Assembly (NCBI RefSeq): GCF_029633865.1
Contig: NC_079213.1
Location: forward strand, 94,501,995-94,565,994
Direction: 5' to 3'
Source of the DNA: Lampris incognitus
Taxonomy: Eukaryota; Chordata; Actinopteri; Lampriformes; Lampridae
Length of the DNA: 64,000 nucleotides
Positions 57,491-64,000 of this stretch are shown one piece after another. The number at the start of each line of letters is the position of its first letter. The first letter of the stretch is position 1. The notes under the pieces are model-generated. The model saw nothing but the letters and a program-made list of their open reading frames with translations. It was not told where the DNA came from and made no database searches. A program made the translations under genes and the position numbers.

Positions 57491-57853
57491 ACTGTTTACA
57501 CTTGGTTTTAAAATGCATTTTGGGCGATGGGATCACAAGTGGACAGCGAGACACACCGCCGTTTACACCCATGTCTATCATGCGTCTCCAAATGCATCCT
57601 GCTGATCACTTGCGATCAGATTTCGTTACTCCGAAGAAGATTTCCTGTTACGTCCTGGTCAGGGACGCACCAGGACACATTAAAATGGGTGGTAAAAAGA
57701 TGGGTGGTAAAATGCGTCCCAGACCACCTTGGCAAATGGTTCGAGTAACCGGTTCACAAAACGTTTTGGTGGTCATTTACACTTGTCTTTAGTGCTGTCC
57801 ACTTGTGATCCGATCACAAAAAAAATTGCATGTTAAAACCAAGTGTAAACGGT
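57491..57853. mobile_element. MITE with about 60-bp inverted termini
   Basis: Left end ACTGTTTACACTTGGTTTTA and right end, inverted, ACCGTTTACACTTGGTTTTA; both continue with ATGCA(T/A)TTT and GATCACAAGTGGACAGC. A further internal CACTTGCGATCAGATTTCG repeats the theme. 363 bp, no ORF of its own. Superfamily not determined. Confidence 0.75.
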
Positions 57854-60530
57854 GTCTCGGGCTGCATACTAAGAAATGGCAGACTCAAACAGGAAGTGAG
57901 CAAGCCTTACAAACAGTGTCATTGCCTTTAACGAAGGCCTTGTTTAAGTCTCTACTGGCCTCTCTGAAGGTACGGTCCCTTCGAGCACTCCCTTTGTGGT
58001 TGTGGAGATCGTTACATGCTAGGATGCACCGCAGGTCTGTAACAACACAACATCAACCTTTGCTCACTTTTTCATCATGTGACGCTTATATTTTTCAGGT
58101 GCTTTCTGGCAGGTTGTGCAGCAGCGCACCACAGAACCATGAAGGCGTTGTATTTCTCAGTTCCCACTTACCTCTAGGTCTTTGAATTTAACTTCCATTT
58201 CCCACTGAGATCCCTATGAGCAGCAGCGCACACCTGCGGCCTCCTGTACTCAGCAAATAGTAAGCTTTCTATTTTCCATATGGTAACACCAAAACTAAAG
58301 ATCTTGGGGGGAAAAAAAAAATCACAGATCCCACAATTTTCCACCTCTGCACAACTTCCTCCTCAGCTAAACCTTGTGCAGCTGACCCGGTGATGGCTGT
58401 TGTTCAGCTGAAACTCAATCTTTCTGGCTAATTAATAGCTTATGTGTCTAGCTGCTGTGTTCCTCTGTCAGGAGGGGGAAAAGAAGAGAAAAACATTCAC
58501 AGAAACCCCACCTGGAGCGCTCCTCCCCCATCTAACCTTGCCCACTCTCACAGGCAGTGCACTCTCTATTGCCCTTTATTACCAGGGATTTAGGGTGGAA
58601 CTGCAGTGACTTGCGCACGCGTGCGCGCACACACACGCACACACACTTTCCATGGTGAAATACCTTAAGTGTGATAGGTAATCATAAACCAGCGATGCAT
58701 TGCTGTGTAGTTCAGGGTTGTAAATACCAGTGAGTGCGAGGTGATCTCAGACTTGAAACCAACATGATTTCAGAAATGCTGAGCTCATTTCAAAGAGCGA
58801 TAAGTCAATATAGACCATATCAATAAAGAAAAGGCGATGTCGTGATCATTAATAAAGCTACTGTTAAGTTATATGAAAAACAAACATATTCTTCAGTCCT
58901 CCAGAGTGAGGCGCAGGAAAACAACAATAACCTGCAAAAACTGATCAGCAGCATTTAGGAGCCAATACACTACAATTTTATTGTAGGGGAAAATAAATTA
59001 GCTCCTTGATAATTTTGAGTTATTTTTTTGCACCATCTTCTTCGATTGAACAGATTGTGTGAAATTGTTTGGAAAGAGCTATACAAAGGAGTTACAATAA
59101 TAGTAATGATCACCACAATCCAGTTAGAAAAGAGCAGCAATTCAACTTTGAGCTGAGCAAGTCAAGTGTGGAAAAGACTGGGACAGAATGGATGCTGTCC
59201 AACCCATTACTGTATCTGTCTCTACTTACAGGCACTATCAGGAGCGGTGGAGGAGCCTCCGGTGGCACAGAGCCAAAGTGCTTCATCAGTTTGATTCTCT
59301 GTGTCAGATTCATATTCAGATGTGTTATGACGCCCAGTGACGAAGTTGGTCACCTTCACCTCTGTTTCAGCTTACACACAAGGCAATAACTGCCCTGGTA
59401 GAGCTGGTACAGATTTACTGGTACATCTCAACTGGACATGGGCAAAGATGCTAGAGAATACAGTCCTGGAAAGAGAAAAATAGTCCACAGGAGAGACGCC
59501 AGGCAAAATAATAGAAACTCATTTGAGTTACAAATGAGTTTCCTTCTCCCAACATCCCACAGCAATGCTCTGGATCCAATTACTCCATTTTTGAGGGGAT
59601 TACAGAGTCAAAAATGTCCACCGACAACCACGGTCAGCCCTGTGTGTAACTGTTTGGAGGTCTTTCCCACAGGGTTGCAGCAGCAGGTCCCAGGCTGCTG
59701 GCTTAGTTAAGTTGTGCCCGGCACCATGGTTACACAGGGGAATGAGAAGACTGGCCAGTTAATAATTGACAAGGGTGTTTGCTACAGTGTGGGCCTGTTT
59801 GCCCTGAGGAAAGTTGTTTTTTTGGGTTCCTTAACAGTCCCACACTGTTCTATGGTATCAGGAAAAAGCACAGTGGCAAACAGGGAATTTGGATTGCACA
59901 CCCTAAACAAGAATGCATGCATACCCTTTAGTGCAGGTGTGCTGCAGTCACTCTACTGCATTACTTTTAAGTGCCCAGCCAACCAAGTGTACAGTTTGGC
60001 CTTTTACCATGACTTGTATCTTACTTTCTTGGGAAGTCAAGTGGAATGGCAATTAGGCATGTTATATTTGTGTACCTGAGCAGCGTATTTAGACTGATAA
60101 CTACAGGACAGCTTAACCCACCTCACACTAGAGAACCCCCATCTGCAGTTATGAAAGTTTGGTTATCCTTAAAGAAAACCTGCCTTCCAAAGGAGAACGC
60201 AAACAACTACTTTTGAATAAGTCTTGCCAATATTTATGTTAAGTTGGATGGAACAACTGGCCTTTTGACTCCCTGGCCAGCAGTCACTGAATCATTAATA
60301 GGCCTGAGGGAAATACAGCAGAGCCAAAACATGCAGTGTTATATAAGAGAGGCCTGTCAGAGGAGAAAAGGAAAGAAGGGCTGTCACTCAAACAAATACT
60401 AGCAGGGTATGGAAGGTGAGGTGTGCCTCTTTCTTCAGCAGCTTAACTATCAGTCACGCTTGAGTAAGGACTGAACTGTGTCCAAGTTGCATAGATGACA
60501 CACCATGGCTTACATCTGAAAAACCTTGCA
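57854..60530. other. Non-coding interval, probably 5' flank or first intron of tjp3
   Basis: No transposase, RT or exon of a known gene seen. A short CGCGCACACAC tract lies at 58611-58640. Open frames at 59438-59710 and 59714-60079 (plus) have no motifs, splice context or codon bias that I can support. Confidence 0.45.
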
Positions 60531-60575
60531 AGTTTAAAGCTGCATGATTAATCTAATCACAATGTCAGCCTTTGC

Positions 60576-60616
<41 letters not shown>

Positions 60617-60631
60617 ATATAGTAATGAATT

Positions 60632-60750
60632 CGGGGGGCAGCCCGGGTAACCGCCACAGCCTGGGACATGAACCCGTGTCTCCTGCACCACAGGCGACAA
60701 CGTTAACCAGTCGACTAAAGGGTCCGACCCGTTAGCCAAGGGCTAACGTG
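60632..60750 (-). repeat. tRNA-derived SINE, family C (copy 1)
   Basis: On the minus strand GTCGACTGGTTAACGTTGTC (A-box-like TGGTTAACG) and ACACGGGTTCATGTCCC (B-box-like), then GGCGGTTACCCGGGCTGCCC. An inverted relative lies at 61255. Confidence 0.6.
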
Positions 60751-61049
60751 TCTACTTATCTGTGCACGTTACAATATATAGTATATATATAATATATACA
60801 ATCATATATATCATGTATAATATATGATTATATAATATGATATATATTATATAATTATATATATATATATTATATATAAAGGCTGCGATTTAATTGAATA
60901 ATAAAACGTGCGTGTGTGAACGTCTGTTTGTGCGTTGTCTGCATATCTACGCCCATAATTAAGAGCTGACCAATGACTGTTTAGGTATGTGCAGTCTGTG
61001 GTCACATGACTTCCGGCGTTTCTGTGTGCGGACGAGAAAGAAGGAAAAA

Positions 61050-61215
61050 AATGGATACCGATGACGAGCAGGTTAACGCCGATGAACTGGTGGCAAAACA
61101 AAAAAACGTGACCTCTGTTATATGGCGATATTTTGGATTCAAGCTCAGCGATATTGAGCATAAAGAGGTACTGTGTAAAACATGCAAAATGAAAGTCTCT
61201 ACATGTCGCGGCAAC
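61050..61215 (+). pseudogene. BED-type zinc-finger fragment of a hAT transposase
   Basis: Open frame MDTDDEQVNADELVAKQKNV then VIWRYFGFKLSDIEHKEVLC, KTCKMKVSTCRGNTTN. This is the start of a BED finger (aromatic WRYFGF, Cys-x2-Cys, GNTTN); the His pair expected next is missing because the sequence changes to unrelated YYLYIVTW and then to SINE. Comparable fingers occur in ZBED genes and hAT transposases. Here it is a truncated transposon exon. Confidence 0.65.
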
Positions 61216-61254
61216 ACGACAAATTCGTATTATTTGTATATTGTAACGTGGACG

Positions 61255-61372
61255 GATCAGTAGACTCGCTAGCCGCTGGCTTACAGTTCGGAACTGGTTA
61301 ACGTCGCCCGTCGTGCGGGAGATCAGGGGTCGCGTCCTGGCTGCGGCGGTTCCTGGGCTGCCCCCCGCATTC
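61255..61372 (+). repeat. tRNA-derived SINE, family C (copy 2)
   Basis: GAACTGGTTAACGTCGCCCG, GGGGTCGCGTCCTGGCTGCG and GGCGGTTCCTGGGCTGCCCC align with copy 1 inverted. Inserted right behind the BED fragment. Confidence 0.6.
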
Positions 61373-61469
61373 GCTACAGATATGTATATCTGTTGATATC
61401 GCAAACCGCGATACTGTCCACAATAATCGCAATATGACTTTTTCACCAAATCGTCCAGCACTACTTAAA

Positions 61470-62300
61470 ACCACTGGTTTACCAACACGCAACCCTGAGC
61501 CCCATGTACATACAAGCTATTTTTTTGGGGTCCCAATTCAGTGTGGCTGTGACAAATAAAAAAAAAATCCTTCACAGCGTATAATTACAGAAACCACCAC
61601 TTTAAAATTTCACCAGCTGTTCCGTTATCGTACGAGTACTTTTAGGCGACTTCTGACGCCGACTTTCATATGTGTCAGAAGTTCACCAGAAATGGCAAAA
61701 TGTCTGCGCAAATACAGCGCCCTGGAAAACAAACAACTCCAGTGGTTTACAGAGGGGTTGTAGTTATATGGGGCATTTTAGCTTCCGCTCACCGGTGGAA
61801 TGAATCATAGTATTATGTACACCCAAACAGTGTTTCCGTATTGCAAACACCCACTTTACCCTGACCCTATCCATCTCCCCACTCAGCCGAGAGGAAACGT
61901 CACACAACACCCTGAAGAGGAACCGAGGTTGCAAACCAACGCAGGCGATGCTTCTCGGTAACCGCCTGTAATGGCTCCCAAATCTAATTTCTAAACTGGG
62001 GATTTAATTTCGGTATCCTCATGAATTATCACTGTGATCCAAAAGAAAACAAGACATGTACATTAATAATCTTGAATAAGATGTGACACCCCATCTTTAC
62101 AGCAGCACTAACTTCGTAGTCTTGTTCCCAGGTCTGCACAGAGAACACGGCGGACGATGAGGACAGACGCAGCTGGTTGGGAATGCAAACACGAAACTAT
62201 TGTGAAACTTTATGGTAGGCAGAAACCCAACCTTTGTGGCAGAACCAGTAGGGTTAGACCAGTCGAAGTGGGGTTATGCAGCTGACAGCCTCCCCGCCCC
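61470..62300. other. Non-coding interval
   Basis: Nothing recognised except a C/G-rich run leading into the CA array at 62316. Confidence 0.45.
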
Positions 62301-62307
62301 CCCCCCC

Positions 62308-62315
<8 letters not shown>

Positions 62316-62384
<69 letters not shown>
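62316..62384. repeat. (CA)n microsatellite
   Basis: Uninterrupted CA array preceded by poly(C) and GCGCGC. Confidence 0.95.
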
Positions 62385-62387
<3 letters not shown>

Positions 62388-62639
62388 TCATTGCATCCGA
62401 TTTTTTAATCCATCAGACACCCTTTCTGCTAACCAACGTTAGCTATTTTTGCCATGACACCCACAGTAATGTAACATGCTAGTATCACTGTGTTGTGAGC
62501 TACCTGCTGTATATTTCTTAAAAAAAAAGACAACTAAAAATAGAATAAAATGGTTCAGAGCAGGAAGCCCCCTCGTTAAACCACTCTGGCAAACAGATTC
62601 ATCACACTAGCTTAACTTCAGGCTAACCTCCCCTTGACA

Positions 62640-63060
62640 GATCGCATGTGCGATAATGGCAACGCAAACGCACCATACCTGTACAGTTCTTGGTAACTTC
62701 CGGAATATTTGGCCGAATCTTAAAAGAAAAGAAAAGAAAGAAAAAGTTCACTCGGCCGCTTCTGTACACCGCTTTCTGTTCCGCTCTCTGTTGATTAGAC
62801 GCGAAGGTTTCAACTGGTTGAAAAGTGCCCAACTTTACCTAAACTGAAATAAAGGAGTGTCGTTGGTAGGGGAGCGTACAGGTGAGTTTCGTGACGTCAC
62901 ACGTCACGGCGTCAGTCCGCGCTCTGTGAATGTCCCTCCTCTGTGTTATCTCAGGTGCCCCCCCCCTTCACCCACACGATACTCCACATCCTGCCGGCGT
63001 CTGAGCAACGGCGGAGCAGAGCAGAAGTCTCACGGTCACCGTGGTGGCGGTGGAGGGGGG
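62640..63060. promoter_or_regulatory. Candidate CpG/CRE promoter, possibly of tjp3
   Basis: CG-rich stretch with a full CRE (GTGACGTCAC at 62890-62899) and a second half-site ACGTCACG, plus an ETS-type ACTTCCGG at 62696-62703. On the minus strand ACTGTACAG/GTATGG at about 62676-62684 could be the donor of a tjp3 5' UTR exon, which must exist because the ATG exon has an acceptor just upstream. On the plus strand CGTACAG/GTGAGT at 62875-62886 is an equally good donor, so the promoter could serve a plus-strand gene. Assignment is inference. Confidence 0.35.
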
Positions 63061-63289
63061 CAGTGTTTTGGAATAGGCCCCTTTAAACCTGTAGGAATAT
63101 TTAGATATTAAATCTCGTACCCCCCCCCCCCCCGCTTGCTCATTTGCCATCCCTCTCATGTTTTTTCCATTTCAATGTGCGGTATTGACATTTAAGTGAC
63201 AATGAGCTGTATTGGCACAAACCTGAATTTGAATCTGACAAAATTGACATTTGAGTTGCCAAAACGTTTAGGAACAAACACATATTTGT

Positions 63290-63515
63290 AAACAACGAGT
63301 TTAAATTCTTGGGGTCAACTGTCCAAAGTAACGGGGAGTGCAGAAGAGAGGTGAAGAAGAGAGTGCAGGCAGGGTGGAGTGGGTGGAGAAGAGTGTCAGG
63401 AGTGATTTGTGACAGAAGGGTACCAGCAAGAGTTAAAGGGAAGGTTTACAAGACGGTTGTGAGGCCATGCACAGAACAACTAGACTACAGATCCTGTTTA
63501 AGAAAGTAATAAACG
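63290..63515 (+). mobile_element. RTE-like LINE reverse-transcriptase fragment
   Basis: Encodes LGSTVQSNGECRREVKKRVQ, AGWSGWRRVSGVICDRRVPA and RVKGKVYKTVVRPC, the well-known segment after the RT catalytic core in fish RTE-like LINEs. The following normally conserved LYGLE and RRQ segments are lost. Fragment of about 225 bp. Confidence 0.75.
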
Positions 63516-63602
63516 CCGTCTTTGATCCCTCGCTCTTTACATGGCCCAAACGACAACACTGTATGTAGGCTTTGACGGGGAGTCGAGACTCCAAGTATCA
63601 GT

Positions 63603-63655
63603 CATCCATCCATCTATCCATCCATTACCCAAACCGCTTATCCTGCTCAGTCGCC
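63603..63655 (-). repeat. SINE family B tail fragment
   Basis: CCATCCATCTATCCATCCAT followed by TACCCAAACCGCTTATCCTG; ends after CTGCTCAG. No core or head. Confidence 0.6.
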
Positions 63656-64000
63656 CAGAGAGTCGATTATTATTTGAATCTATTCTTTTACTCTATCGGT
63701 TCTATTGTATTATATGGTTTGATTGTTTTTGAAATCGAATGAAAGAAATTATTGTTAATATCCTTTGTTGATTCTGGGGCCTAGTCGAGTTCAAACCGGA
63801 TAATGCGTCCGGCAGTAGCACCAAATGGACGTTAGATGGCGCTAATGGCATGTCCGTCAACAAATGGGTTGAATTTTATTTTGAATAAATCTGGATGGAG
63901 CACGAATTTTCCAGTTTTTAAACGGATTCGGGGGAAAGTTTAGGTCTACAGATGCCCCATTTTGGCTGCACATTATGTCTGTCAACACACACACACACAC

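Larger units (their letters stand above)
60537..61465 (+). mobile_element. hAT-like element remnant with nested SINEs
   Basis: Left end AGCTGCATGATTAATCTAAT and right end, inverted, AGTGCTGGACGATTTGGTGA resemble the GGCTGCACGATTAATCG-type terminus of fish hAT elements. Between them are TA-rich tracts, two inverted copies of a tRNA-like SINE and a BED-finger fragment. Ends approximate. Confidence 0.5.

Noticed and set aside
57033..58185. Several overlapping plus-strand frames of 60-126 residues
   Set aside because: Three frames open at once in places, one crosses a MITE, and none has motifs or splice structure.
59438..60079. Two adjacent plus-strand frames (90 and 121 residues) considered as an unknown gene
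   Set aside because: No domain, no upstream exon, ordinary length for chance frames in this composition.
61906..62160. Possible 5' UTR exon of tjp3 left of the 62.7-kb island
   Set aside because: No clear donor or promoter context; the island at 62.64-63.06 kb is a better candidate.

Overview
The window is teleost-type vertebrate nuclear DNA. Genes are split into short exons with GT-AG introns. The introns are packed with fish-style repeats: full-length Tc1/mariner transposons, L1, L2 and RTE-like LINE pieces, tRNA-derived SINEs, MITEs and long (CA)n, (GA)n and (TA)n arrays. No prokaryotic features, CRISPR arrays, operons or free-standing tRNA/rRNA genes were seen.

Two real protein-coding genes lie head to tail on the minus strand. 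The first is arhgap45 (HMHA1 family RhoGAP): 15 coding exons between 22015 and 2656, giving about 638 residues (N-terminus and F-BAR region). Its C1 and RhoGAP exons must lie left of position 1. The second is tjp3 (tight junction protein ZO-3): 29 coding exons from ATG 53029 to stop 23602. I joined them by hand; every junction keeps phase and uses GT-AG, and the total is 3921 nt, a 1306-residue protein. Domain order is PDZ1, PDZ2, an expanded linker, PDZ3, SH3, guanylate-kinase-like, acidic tail, C-terminal ATEL. The genes are separated by only about 0.6-0.8 kb (22.02-22.84 kb).

Layout: 0-2.5 kb, an L1 element in an arhgap45 intron. 2.6-9.9 kb, arhgap45 exons 15-4. 9.9-19.5 kb, a large intron filled with transposon debris (THAP fragment, scrambled fold-back Tc1, hAT-like fragment, SINEs, truncated L1). 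19.5-22.0 kb, exons 3-1. 22.8-53.0 kb, tjp3, with a 7-kb intron (35.8-42.8 kb) holding three complete Tc1 transposons and a nested MITE. 53-64 kb, no confident coding exon: a fourth Tc1 inside a nested repeat stack, MITEs, a BED-finger hAT remnant and a CpG/CRE-containing candidate promoter near 62.6-63.0 kb that may start tjp3.

The most notable gene-level observation is the ZO-3 linker. Between PDZ2 and PDZ3 about 375 residues are encoded by 12 short exons. They alternate between two sequence types (a Ser-Glu/Asp-rich type ending in Arg-Tyr-Arg and a type starting Val-Leu-Pro-Asp/Glu) with alternating 1-2 and 2-1 phases. This looks like growth by duplication of a symmetrical two-exon module. 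Other notable items are a fold-back Tc1 made of four rearranged pieces, an almost uniform minus-strand orientation of two SINE families, dinucleotide arrays abutting splice sites in both genes, and transposases ranging from intact to recently broken.
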